This document shows, in pieces, positions 27,550 through 35,304 of a DNA stretch of 64,000 nt; position 1 is the first letter of the stretch, and each line of letters begins with the position of its first letter. The translations under genes and the position numbers were made by a program. Origin of the DNA: CAVYXZ01 sp965223835 (GTDB lineage Bacteria > Chloroflexota > Anaerolineae > Aggregatilineales > Phototrophicaceae). A model generated the notes under the pieces. That model was not told the origin of the DNA. It made no database searches and saw nothing but the letters and a program-made list of their open reading frames with translations. Location: assembly GCA_965223835.1 (NCBI GenBank), contig CBDCXQ010000001.1, forward strand, positions 2,790,001 through 2,854,000, written 5' to 3'.

Positions 27550-28578
27550 ATTATCCAATGAGACCACTGCTGTCAGGTTCGCAGGCCGGTCAGGATTTTG
27601 TCCATTTGCCAGGGCGCGATAATAGGCCAACAATTGCAGGACCGGCAGATAGAGAACCGGACGCCCCCAGTCAGGAACATTGGTGCCGATTGCTACTGCA
27701 TCCGGCCAATCACAACTGGCGGTAATACTCAGTATGCGCGCACCCCGGTCCTGCATATCACGTAATACCGCGATCTCATGTTCACAGGCAGCATCAGCCA
27801 CTAAACCAGCCACCAGGGCCGTTTCATTGACCATCGACATTGGGCCATGCCGAAATTCCAGCATATGAAATGCCTCGCTGTATGCCAGCGACATTTCTTT
27901 CATCTTTAACATCGCTTCGCACGCCATGCCGTACAGAGTATGCGACCCTAAAAAGAAGAAGCGTTCGATATGTCGGTCTTCGCCCAACTCACGCGCCAGC
28001 GCTTCATGGGAGATAAGCAGACTGGCAACAGCCGCCGGCAAGCCAACCAGGTCATTGAGATCCTTGCCACCAATCAGCCCCGCAAGCTGTTGAGCGATCA
28101 CCAGCATGGTACTGAAAGAGCGCGTTTGCGCCACGCTTTCTTCCTGAGCATAATCGGCGGTCAGAGCCAGATCAGCGGCTTGCATAAGGGGTGAATCACT
28201 ATTACAGCCGATCCCCAGGATTTGGCCGTTTGCTTTTGTCCGAAATACCCGCGCCGCGGCAACCGTTTCTGATGTCGTTCCTGACCGTGAAATTGTTACC
28301 AGCAAATAGCGTGCACCCGGCAAATAAGCAACTTCAGGATATAAGACCAACTCTGAGGCAGGATAGGCCCGCGCCGGGACACCGGTCAGCGCTTGAAACA
28401 AGCGCGCAGCCACCTGTGACAGATAATAGGTTGAGCCGCAGCCGGTGAAAATCACCCTGTCGAAACCAGTCTGCCAAAGATCATTTACCGAACCTGCGGG
28501 AAACTCATCCAATGCTGCTTGCCACACCGTCGATTGACTCATGATTTCGGCATAGGTAAATTGTCCATTCACCGTCAT
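27541..28578 (-). CDS. Double-SIS sugar-phosphate isomerase/deaminase (AgaS-like)
   Basis: 345 aa protein with two SIS domains and no glutaminase domain. Seen: first SIS VIFTGCGSTYYLSQVAARL and LVTISRSGTTSETVAAARVF; second SIS FFLGSHTLYGMACEAMLKMKE and AFHMLEFRHGPMSMVNETA, whose EFRHGP is the GlmS/AgaS-type catalytic segment. Expected activity: isomerisation/deamination of an amino-sugar phosphate or ketose/aldose phosphate isomerisation. The next gene on the strand is a phosphofructokinase-family kinase, and a LacD-type aldolase lies just beyond, so a galactosamine-6-phosphate to tagatose-6-phosphate step is a sensible inference. GlmS-like biosynthesis is unlikely without the glutaminase domain. 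Confidence 0.82.
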   Translation of the reverse strand: MTVNGQFTYAEIMSQSTVWQAALDEFPAGSVNDLWQTGFDRVIFTGCGSTYYLSQVAARLFQALTGVPARAYPASELVLYPEVAYLPGARYLLVTISRSGTTSETVAAARVFRTKANGQILGIGCNSDSPLMQAADLALTADYAQEESVAQTRSFSTMLVIAQQLAGLIGGKDLNDLVGLPAAVASLLISHEALARELGEDRHIERFFFLGSHTLYGMACEAMLKMKEMSLAYSEAFHMLEFRHGPMSMVNETALVAGLVADAACEHEIAVLRDMQDRGARILSITASCDWPDAVAIGTNVPDWGRPVLYLPVLQLLAYYRALANGQNPDRPANLTAVVSLDNLG

Positions 28579-28596
28579 CGTGTCTATCCTATCTCG

Positions 28597-29553
28597 CTAA
28601 TCGAGTTCATTGATGTGTTGATAAAGCTGACGATCGGGCTGTTTCAGCGGCAAAAGAGCAATCAACTTCTCCTGCAACACAACGCACCCCTGTTGAACCA
28701 CTGCTGTTCCTTGCGCCTGCCCCTGCCGTAGCGCACCATAAGCCAGGTCCATCATCTGGTGCGCCAGCAGGCGGTCATGATAGGTCGGGTTCGCGCCCCG
28801 CTGACCATGCCCCAAACGCGTATCTCGCACCCGCAGCTCATAATCTCGTTGCAGTACATCTACCAGCGTTCGGCTGGCAGCCACGCCTTCTGATAGCACG
28901 ATCAATGCCATCCGGTCACGTTGGACAACTTGCTGTAAATGGGCGACCAACCAATCCATCTGATAAGGATATTCTGGCAGCAACACGGCCTGAGCGTTCG
29001 TCACGTGGGCAATCGCCAGGGCCAGGAAGCCGGTACTGCCACCCAACGTTTCCACCGAGAAAATCCGACCTGGCAGCGCCCGCGCCGTCATCATCAGCCC
29101 ATCAATCACATTGACGGCAGCGTTACAAGCGGTATCAAACCCAATTGTATCGTCGCTCCCCGGCACATCATTGTCAATCGTCGTCGGAATACCGATGCAG
29201 ATCAGTCCCATATCCGCTAAAATCGGTGGAATTGTCCGCAACGTACCATCGCCACCAAACAACACAATATTGTCGATTTGCTGGCGAGAAACCGTCTCAA
29301 TCAAGCGCACCCGATTGAGGGGATTGGAAAGCACTGGCTCACGACTCGACTCCAGAAAGCTTCCGCCCTGGCCGACGACTGCTGCCAGGAGTTCAGGTTG
29401 CAAATCAATGAGATGCCCATTGACCGCCCCAGCAATGCCGCCTATCGCCCCCAAAACCTGATCACCATTGTGCTTTGCCAGGGTTGTGTAGCGATGTAGG
29501 GCAGCGTTAATTCCGGGCGCATCTCCCCCACTGACAATCAACAATGTTCGCAT
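28597..29553 (-). CDS. Phosphofructokinase-family kinase (PfkA-like)
   Basis: 318 aa, typical bacterial PfkA length. Seen: SGGDAPGINAALHRY, GGDGTLRTIPPIL (Gly at the ATP/PPi selector points to ATP use), IPTTIDNDVPGSDDTIGFDT with the catalytic Asp, SVETLGGSTGFLALA, and LGHGQRGANPTYHDR (substrate-binding His/Arg). Odd: the position before TIDND is Thr, where ATP enzymes usually have Gly and PPi enzymes Lys; MGR is replaced by LGG. It may phosphorylate fructose-6-phosphate or tagatose-6-phosphate; the flanking SIS and LacD-type genes favour a ketose-6-phosphate in a catabolic module. Divergent from the LacD-type gene over a 107-base AT-rich region. ATG 29553 start. Confidence 0.85.
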   Translation of the reverse strand: MRTLLIVSGGDAPGINAALHRYTTLAKHNGDQVLGAIGGIAGAVNGHLIDLQPELLAAVVGQGGSFLESSREPVLSNPLNRVRLIETVSRQQIDNIVLFGGDGTLRTIPPILADMGLICIGIPTTIDNDVPGSDDTIGFDTACNAAVNVIDGLMMTARALPGRIFSVETLGGSTGFLALAIAHVTNAQAVLLPEYPYQMDWLVAHLQQVVQRDRMALIVLSEGVAASRTLVDVLQRDYELRVRDTRLGHGQRGANPTYHDRLLAHQMMDLAYGALRQGQAQGTAVVQQGCVVLQEKLIALLPLKQPDRQLYQHINELD

Positions 29554-29581
29554 TTGGCGACCACCTGTGAATTTTTAGTGT

Positions 29582-29631
29582 TATAATTATACAAAATAAT
29601 CGAAATAATCACACATGATCTATCAATAATC
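29582..29631. promoter_or_regulatory. AT-rich divergent control region with AATAATC direct repeats
   Basis: AATAATC occurs three times in the same orientation, at 29595-29601, 29604-29610 and 29625-29631, spaced by 9 and 21 bases, the latter about two helical turns. A perfect TATAAT on the minus strand (29585-29590) could be the -10 of the kinase gene. DeoR-family repressors often bind direct repeats in such divergent regions, and one is encoded 1 kb away. The operator assignment is inference. Confidence 0.4.
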
Positions 29632-29660
29632 ACTTTGCGACGCATATAACAGGAGTATAA

Positions 29661-30632
29661 ATGATGCCCACCACAACGCTCACCCCTGGTCGCTGGCGCG
29701 GCCTGAAGACCACCGGTACTGACGATCATGTTTTCACCATCATGGCTTTCGACCAACGCGGCACCTATGAGAAAATGCTGCCCGCTAGTTGTACATATGC
29801 TGATGCAGTCAACATCAAACAGGAAGTTGTTGTGACCTTATCCCCCTACACCAGTGCGGTCCTGCTGGACCCAACCTTTGGCATACCTGCAGCAATGCAT
29901 ATGTCACGCACAAGTGGCATCCTGCTTGCTTTAGAGGAAACTGGCTATGCCGGGACCCCGACCTTCCGCCGGGTAGAGTTTAACCCAAATTGGACCGTGA
30001 ACAAAATCAAAAACGCCGGGGGCGATGCCGTGAAGCTGCTGGTCTATTATCATCCTGACGCTGGAGAGCTGGCGGCGGAACTCGAAGAAACGGTGCGTCA
30101 GGTCGCGGAAGAGTGTCATGTCCATGACCTGCCCATTTTCGTGGAGCCTGTGTCTTATAGCCTTGATGCAAATGTCGCCAAAAGCAGTCCCGAATTTGCC
30201 GCCCAGCGACCAGCCATTGTCCGGGAAACTGCACGGCGTTTCAGTAAACTCGGCGTTGATGTGCTCAAAATGGAATTTCCGATTGATGCTGCCTTCGACA
30301 CTGATGAAGATAGCTGGCACAAGGCCTGTGCCGAGGTCAGTGAAGTGGCAACGGTACCCTGGGTACTGTTAAGCGCGGGCGTCGATTTTCCAATCTTTGA
30401 TCGGCAAGTAAAGGTCGCCTGTCAAAACGGTGCCAGCGGCTTTCTGGGTGGTCGCGCAATCTGGAAAGAATGTGTAAACATGTCGCCAGCGCAACGCCGG
30501 GAGTTCTTGCAGACCACCGCACAGCAACGCCTGGACAGCTTAAACGAATCAACACACAAATTTGGACGTCCGTGGACCGATTTCTACCAACCGCTAGCGA
30601 TCGCTGCTGATTGGTTTTTGACCTATTCTTAA
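29661..30632 (+). CDS. lacD: LacD-type class I aldolase (tagatose-1,6-bisphosphate aldolase-like)
   Basis: 323 aa TIM-barrel aldolase. Seen: FTIMAFDQRGTYEKML, VLLDPTFGIPAA, NAGGDAVKLLVYYHPDA, LPIFVEPVSYSLD, LGVDVLKMEFPIDAAF with the likely Schiff-base Lys, and VPWVLLSAGVDFPIF. Two start codons are adjacent (29661 and 29664); AGGAG at 29651-29655 suits the second better. It shares most motifs with the 16105-17070 paralogue. Expected reaction: tagatose-1,6-bisphosphate to dihydroxyacetone phosphate and glyceraldehyde 3-phosphate; LacD-type enzymes are also known to accept fructose bisphosphate and sulfofructose phosphate. It faces the kinase and is followed by the DeoR gene. Confidence 0.85.
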   Translation: MMPTTTLTPGRWRGLKTTGTDDHVFTIMAFDQRGTYEKMLPASCTYADAVNIKQEVVVTLSPYTSAVLLDPTFGIPAAMHMSRTSGILLALEETGYAGTPTFRRVEFNPNWTVNKIKNAGGDAVKLLVYYHPDAGELAAELEETVRQVAEECHVHDLPIFVEPVSYSLDANVAKSSPEFAAQRPAIVRETARRFSKLGVDVLKMEFPIDAAFDTDEDSWHKACAEVSEVATVPWVLLSAGVDFPIFDRQVKVACQNGASGFLGGRAIWKECVNMSPAQRREFLQTTAQQRLDSLNESTHKFGRPWTDFYQPLAIAADWFLTYS

Positions 30633-30683
30633 ATGGAGGGCAGCAGCTTGTTGCCCTCACTTCACCCAAAAGAGATTGACTTT

Positions 30684-31448
30684 ATGACTCTCAAAGATGA
30701 ACGGTTACGCTTGATTGTCAATCGGGTCCGCGAAGATCGGCGCACAACCGTCATGGACCTTAGCAACTACTTTGATGTCAGTGACATCACCATTCGTCGT
30801 GACCTTAAAGAACTGGCAGAAAAGGGGTTAGTCCGGCGTGAACATGGCGGCGCGGTCTATGCTGTGGACCTGCCCGATGATCCGCCAGTCATCCAGCGCA
30901 TGCATCAACTGCGAATGGTAAAGGAGCGCATCGGACGCGCAGCAGCAGCACTCATCAAAGATGAAGAATCAGTGTTCATCGGCTCCGGTTCAACCGCGAC
31001 CTACGTAGCCCGCAACCTGACAACCCGCCAGAATCTGACGGTAATTACGAATGCAGTCAATATTGCACATGAACTGGCCTCAGTCGAAGGCATAACCATC
31101 GTCGTATTGGGCGGCTTACTACGTGTATCTGAATTGTCGATGGTTGGGCACATCGCCGAGCAAGCGCTGCAAGAAGTTCGCATGGACAAGGTGATTATCG
31201 GCGTGAAAGCGTTGAGCATCAAAGCTGGAATCACCAACGATTACCTGCCTGAAGTGATGACGGACCGCAAGATCTTGGAAATGGGGTCTGAACTCATTCT
31301 AGTGGCCGACCATACCAAATTCGGTCAAGTCGCATCGGCCTACGTCGCCCCGGTGAATCGGGTAACGACGCTCGTCACCGACAAACAGTCGCCCACTCTC
31401 GTCCTTCAGGAACTACGAGAACTGGGTATACAGGTTATCGTGACGTGA
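30684..31448 (+). CDS. DeoR/GlpR-family transcriptional repressor
   Basis: 254 aa. Start ATG 30684 (MTLKDERLRLIVNRV), 51 bases after the aldolase stop; the upstream ATG 30633 is less family-like. The N-terminal helix-turn-helix is classic: TVMDLSNYFDVSDITIRRDL then KGLVRREHGGAVYA. The C-terminal sugar-phosphate sensor domain shows IKDEESVFIGSGSTATYVAR, NLTVITNAVNIAHEL and VVLGGLLRVSELSMVG. Such repressors are released by a phosphorylated sugar intermediate, so it probably controls the adjacent aldolase, kinase and SIS genes through the divergent region near 29.6 kb. It overlaps the convergent ROK gene by 14 bases. Confidence 0.92.
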   Translation: MTLKDERLRLIVNRVREDRRTTVMDLSNYFDVSDITIRRDLKELAEKGLVRREHGGAVYAVDLPDDPPVIQRMHQLRMVKERIGRAAAALIKDEESVFIGSGSTATYVARNLTTRQNLTVITNAVNIAHELASVEGITIVVLGGLLRVSELSMVGHIAEQALQEVRMDKVIIGVKALSIKAGITNDYLPEVMTDRKILEMGSELILVADHTKFGQVASAYVAPVNRVTTLVTDKQSPTLVLQELRELGIQVIVT

Positions 31449-32394
31449 TGAGACCGGCATTTTGAAATAGCTCGACCACCGCACCCACAACGCCAGTTTC
31501 ACCCCGCATCTCACCAATCACGATTTCGATCTCAGAGTAATAATCCGGCGCTTCGCGGGCCAGTGTACGGTGATAATCCCCCATCCAGGCGTCAAATTGG
31601 GCTTGAACCGCTTCTAGCAAAACCGGGCCAGCCTCGGTCGTCCCACCAGTAAGTGCGATCTTGTTGGGTAAAAATACTGGACTCAGCAACGCCAGGGCCT
31701 GCCCGAGGTAGGTACCAACTTGTGTCATAATCGCGTTTGCAATTGGGTCGTTGCCTACCCGTGCGGCTTGAATAACTTCATAGGCGCGTATCTCTCGTCC
31801 ATAACGTTCAGCGGCCATTCGCTCGATACCCGCCACGCCACACAACCCCTCAGCGCTCCCGCGCACGCCCAATACATCTGGCGCACCACCCGGCTCCAGA
31901 ATGAGTCGTCCTGAATCGCCGGGCGTGCCTTCAATATAGCGCAAGGGTTCGCCATTGACAATCACCCCTACACCCAGACCCGTTCCAATCGCCATCACCA
32001 TAAAGCGCCGCACCCCGTAACCACTGCCATATACATATTCCGCCAGCGCATGAGCGGTCAGATCATTGTTAATGACCACCGGCAGCGCAAACGCGTCTTC
32101 CAAAATTTTCGCCATTTCGAGACCTTGTAACGCCGGCGTGTTCTCACATAGAACTGAAGTGCGTCGGGCATCATCCCAGTGACCATGCGCCGACAATCCC
32201 ACGCCAATAATCGGCGCATCGGCTTCAGCCAGAATCGCTTGAGCGGTCGCAGTCAGTTTGTCGAGATAGGGTCCAGCATCATGCCCCCGCGCATCGGTTG
32301 GAATCCGACGAAAAGCGCTAATTTCACCCAACGGATTGACCAGACCAAGCTTGGTATGGGTACCACCAATATCTATTCCCAATGCCAGTGTCAT
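31435..32394 (-). CDS. ROK-family sugar kinase without the zinc cluster
   Basis: 319 aa. Seen: ATP-binding ALGIDIGGTHTKLGLVN, catalytic Asp in VVINNDLTAHALAEYVYG, phosphate loop MAIGTGLGVGVIVNG and late IALTGGTTEAGP. The usual ROK signature, a GH motif followed by the CxCGxxGC zinc cluster, is missing: the corresponding stretch reads EGTPGDSGRLILEPGG and then GVRGSAEGLCGVAGIE with one cysteine. It should still be a sugar kinase (glucose, mannose, N-acetyl amino sugar), likely feeding the adjacent sugar module, but substrate specificity is unclear. Divergent from the flavin reductase gene over 128 bases. Confidence 0.8.
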   Translation of the reverse strand: MTLALGIDIGGTHTKLGLVNPLGEISAFRRIPTDARGHDAGPYLDKLTATAQAILAEADAPIIGVGLSAHGHWDDARRTSVLCENTPALQGLEMAKILEDAFALPVVINNDLTAHALAEYVYGSGYGVRRFMVMAIGTGLGVGVIVNGEPLRYIEGTPGDSGRLILEPGGAPDVLGVRGSAEGLCGVAGIERMAAERYGREIRAYEVIQAARVGNDPIANAIMTQVGTYLGQALALLSPVFLPNKIALTGGTTEAGPVLLEAVQAQFDAWMGDYHRTLAREAPDYYSEIEIVIGEMRGETGVVGAVVELFQNAGLITSR

Positions 32395-32522
32395 GCGAAT
32401 GTCCTCAACCGACTGTCACCTGCCAGCTACAAACTGGCAATGCATTCGCGGCGAGTTTGCACTATACTGAGAAAATACGCAAAACTTGCTTGTATTATTT
32501 TAAAACATTGGGGAATTCATCC

Positions 32523-33020
32523 ATGAGCACCGTCTCCGAAGCACTCCGCCTCACCATGCGGTTGTGGTCCTGTGGCGTTACCGTCGTGACAACCAGCGAT
32601 GGCAAAGAACGCAGCGGTATGACCGCGAGTTCCTTTACGTCTATTTCCCTCGAACCGCCCCTGGTTCTCGTCTGCTTGCATAAGGAAGCCAATACCGCTG
32701 CATTGATCGAAAAGACCGACGTTTTGGGCATCTCAATCCTGGGTGCAGATCAAGAGCAATTGTCGGCCCAATTCGCTGGATTCAGTGAACTGCCGCCGGG
32801 AGCAGATAAATTTTACGAAGTAAACACTTTCACTGCAGAAACCGGCGCACCGCTTCTGACCGACGCCATCGCCTGGATGGATTGCAAGGTATATGGTGTA
32901 CAGGATGGCGCAACCCATCATATTATTGTTGGTGAAGTGCTTAAAACCGGGCGTAAAGACGACCCCGTGCAACCGTTAATTTACCATAACCGGGCTTATC
33001 GCCAATTTCGCATGGACTGA
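32523..33020 (+). CDS. Flavin reductase family protein (HpaC-like)
   Basis: 165 aa FMN-binding split-barrel protein. Start ATG 32523 (MSTVSEALRL) with GGGGA nine bases upstream; the longer open frame is intergenic. Seen: LWSCGVTVVTTSDGKERSGM, TASSFTSISLEPPLVLVCLHK, VLGISILGADQEQLSAQFAG and HIIVGEVLKTGRKDDPVQPL, typical of NAD(P)H:flavin oxidoreductases that supply reduced flavin to monooxygenases. No monooxygenase partner is adjacent, so the role is open. It lies just upstream of the ffh promoter and is transcribed in the same direction. Confidence 0.88.
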   Translation: MSTVSEALRLTMRLWSCGVTVVTTSDGKERSGMTASSFTSISLEPPLVLVCLHKEANTAALIEKTDVLGISILGADQEQLSAQFAGFSELPPGADKFYEVNTFTAETGAPLLTDAIAWMDCKVYGVQDGATHHIIVGEVLKTGRKDDPVQPLIYHNRAYRQFRMD

Positions 33021-33056
33021 GCCGCGTTTTCCTACACAAATCTTGCGCGTCTAACC

Positions 33057-33086
33057 TTGACGAAGCACCAGCGCCGGGCGTAAAAT
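33057..33086 (+). promoter_or_regulatory. Sigma-A promoter for ffh
   Basis: TTGACG (33057-33062), an 18-base gap and TAAAAT (33081-33086); five of six bases match consensus in each box. The predicted start near 33093 leaves a leader of about 29 bases before the ffh ATG at 33122. It would drive the ffh-rpsP-khpA-rimM run. Confidence 0.6.
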
Positions 33087-33121
33087 GAACGCTCCGGCAG
33101 TTTTAGAAAGTTCACCATTTT

Positions 33122-34456
33122 ATGTTTGAAAGCTTGAGCAACCGGCTGCAAGACACGTTTGACCGCCTCAGCAGTGCTGGACGGTTGACCGAAAAAGATG
33201 TTGATGTGGTGATGCGTGAAGTGCGCATGGCCCTGCTTGAAGCTGATGTTGCCCTGCCGGTCGTCAAAGATTTTGTCAAGCGCATCAAAGCCCGCGCAAT
33301 TGGTGCTGAAGTCATCAAAAGCCTTAAACCTGGGCAAATGGTTGTCAAAATCGTTCACGAAGAATTGATAGACACGCTGGGTGAGGCGGGACGACTGAGC
33401 TTTTCCGGGAGCACCAAACCGCACGTCATCATGCTGGTCGGGCTTCAGGGTGCTGGCAAAACCACGACTGCCGCCAAACTCGCCACTTATTTGCGCCGTG
33501 ATGGTCGCGATCCCTTCATGATTGCCGCCGATACCCAACGACCTGCGGCTGTCGATCAGTTGTTGACGCTGGCAAAGCAGATCAATGTGCCCTATTACGA
33601 GGAAGGGACCAGTGCCCGTCCAGTAGATATTGCGGCTCGTGGCGTCAAAGCCGCCAGAGAGGCCAATAACGACGTCGTGATTATTGATACAGCGGGTCGG
33701 CTCCAGATCAACGACACGCTCATGACGGAGTTAGAGCAGATTAAGGCCCGTACTAATCCAGCAGAGGTGCTGCTGGTGGCTGATGCGATGACCGGGCAAG
33801 AGGCTGTCAACATCGCTGCCGGGTTCAATGATCGGGTAGGAATCACTGGTCTGATTCTAACGAAGGTTGATGGTGATGCGCGCGGTGGGGCTGCCATCTC
33901 CATGCGGGCTGTTACCGGCGTGCCTATCAAATTCCTGGCAACCGGTGAAAAGTTAGACGGTTTTGAAGTTTTCCACCCGGACCGACTGGCGTCCCGCATT
34001 CTGGGCATGGGTGATGTGCTGACTCTCATCGAAAAAGCTGAAGAAAGCTTTGATGAAGCCGAAGCCGAAAAACTGCAAAAGAAACTCATGAAGGATGAGT
34101 TTACATTGCAGGACTTCCTGGATAACCTGCGCCGCGTGCGCAATATGGGGCCACTGGGTTCCATATTGAACATGGTCCCTGGCATGAGTCGGTTACAGGA
34201 CGAGATTGACCAGGAAGAGATGGAAAACAGCCTCAAGCAGGTCGAGGCAATCATTCTTTCGATGACGCCCAAAGAACGGGCCAACCCGAAAGTCTTAAAT
34301 GCCAGCCGTCGCAAGCGGGTTGCCGCTGGTAGCGGTACGCAGGTAAGTGATGTTAATCGTGTGATTAAGCAGTTCCGTGACATGAAAAAGATGATGAAGC
34401 AGCTCCGCAAGGGACGATTCAATTTCCCAGGCGGGTTGCCGGGCTTTCCGGGCTAG
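33122..34456 (+). CDS. ffh: Signal recognition particle protein Ffh
   Basis: 444 aa GTPase that binds SRP RNA and signal sequences and docks with FtsY for co-translational membrane targeting. Domains: N (about 1-85), G with GLQGAGKTTTAAKLA (P-loop), AADTQRPAAVDQL, IIDTAGRLQIND and LTKVDGDARGGAAIS, then the M domain with LRRVRNMGPLGSILNMVPG, SRRKRVAAGSG and the RNA-binding FRDMKKMMKQLRKGR. Length and order are standard. Ribosome-binding site is weak. It is the first gene of a translation/targeting operon with rpsP, khpA and rimM, a widely conserved arrangement. Confidence 0.97.
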   Translation: MFESLSNRLQDTFDRLSSAGRLTEKDVDVVMREVRMALLEADVALPVVKDFVKRIKARAIGAEVIKSLKPGQMVVKIVHEELIDTLGEAGRLSFSGSTKPHVIMLVGLQGAGKTTTAAKLATYLRRDGRDPFMIAADTQRPAAVDQLLTLAKQINVPYYEEGTSARPVDIAARGVKAAREANNDVVIIDTAGRLQINDTLMTELEQIKARTNPAEVLLVADAMTGQEAVNIAAGFNDRVGITGLILTKVDGDARGGAAISMRAVTGVPIKFLATGEKLDGFEVFHPDRLASRILGMGDVLTLIEKAEESFDEAEAEKLQKKLMKDEFTLQDFLDNLRRVRNMGPLGSILNMVPGMSRLQDEIDQEEMENSLKQVEAIILSMTPKERANPKVLNASRRKRVAAGSGTQVSDVNRVIKQFRDMKKMMKQLRKGRFNFPGGLPGFPG

Positions 34457-34573
34457 GGGCCACCCCCTTCCCCAACTGTCGAACCTGTCACGCTGTTTAT
34501 CAAATTAATCGACAGTGGCTCTCCGCCCACTATTGGGTGCATGGGAGCGCAAAATTGAGGAGAAGTACAAGCA

Positions 34574-35026
34574 ATGGTTCGTATTCGTTTACGTCGTGTC
34601 GGCTTAAAACGCCAACCCAGTTATCGTATAGTCGTTGCCGACCAGCGCAGTGCCCGTGATGGTCGCTTTATCGAGATCATCGGCAATCATAACCCCCGCA
34701 CGCGCCCGAACACTGATGTTGTTCAGGAAGACCGGGCGCTTTATTGGCTGAGCAATGGCGCGCAACCAAGTGAATCGGTCAAACGCCTGTTTACGCGAAC
34801 CGGAACCTGGGCGCGTTACGAGCGTCTGAAAAAAGGCGAAGCACTGGAAACTTTATTAGCCGAGGCCGAAACCACATTGGCGGAGGCCGAGCCAGTTAGC
34901 GCCAGGACTCGTTATCCAGCACCAGGTGCCGGTCAGTCCAAGCAAAAAGCTGCTGCTGCCGAAGTAACCGAACAAACTGAAGAAACTACGGAAGAAACGG
35001 CTGAAACCGAAGCAGAAGAGGCCTAA
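34574..35026 (+). CDS. rpsP: 30S ribosomal protein S16 with acidic C-terminal extension
   Basis: 150 aa; canonical S16 is 80-90 aa. The core MVRIRLRRVGLKRQPSYRIV, ARDGRFIEIIGNHNPR and ERLKKGEA is normal. From about residue 100 an extension follows, ending in a Glu/Thr-rich tail (EVTEQTEETTEETAETEAEE), absent from model S16 proteins. GAGGAG precedes ATG 34574. The 117-base gap from ffh holds a 7-base inverted repeat (34476-34482 with 34509-34515) but no clear terminator, so co-transcription with ffh is possible. Confidence 0.95.
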   Translation: MVRIRLRRVGLKRQPSYRIVVADQRSARDGRFIEIIGNHNPRTRPNTDVVQEDRALYWLSNGAQPSESVKRLFTRTGTWARYERLKKGEALETLLAEAETTLAEAEPVSARTRYPAPGAGQSKQKAAAAEVTEQTEETTEETAETEAEEA

Positions 35027-35031
35027 ATCAC

Positions 35032-35301
35032 GTGCCTGCTTATAACGAACAATCCCGCAGCGAGCTGATGGAGGATCTGGTGGGTTACATTGCCAAAAGC
35101 CTGGTCAATGACCCATCTCAGGTCAACGTTCGGCGGCGAACGACGAACACCGCAGTTATCATCGAACTACGGGTGGCACCAGAAGACGTAGGCCGTGTCA
35201 TTGGCAAGGATGGTCGTGTCGCTAATTCCATTCGGGCCTTGCTCAAAGTCGCTGATTCCAACCGGCGGAATCGCAAACGCATTATCCTTGAAATCCAATA
35301 G
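35032..35301 (+). CDS. khpA: KH-domain RNA-binding protein KhpA
   Basis: 89 aa, single KH domain with the GxxG loop in DVGRVIGKDGRVANSIRALLK. Starts at GTG 35032, five bases after the rpsP stop. KhpA proteins bind RNA, often with KhpB, and affect cell-wall and division gene expression in Gram-positive bacteria; the location between rpsP and rimM is the conserved one. The N-terminal SRSELMEDLVGYIAKSLVNDP is typical. Role in this organism is inferred. Confidence 0.93.
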   Translation: MPAYNEQSRSELMEDLVGYIAKSLVNDPSQVNVRRRTTNTAVIIELRVAPEDVGRVIGKDGRVANSIRALLKVADSNRRNRKRIILEIQ

Positions 35302-35304
35302 TTG

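Noticed and set aside
33032..34422. Long minus-strand frames opposite ffh
   Set aside because: Ffh is complete and conserved on the plus strand; the antisense frames have Ser/Arg-rich composition and no family motifs.
34476..34515. 7-base inverted repeat before rpsP as a terminator or S16 leader
   Set aside because: The 26-base loop is long, there is no T tract and no known S16 autoregulatory fold could be matched by eye.
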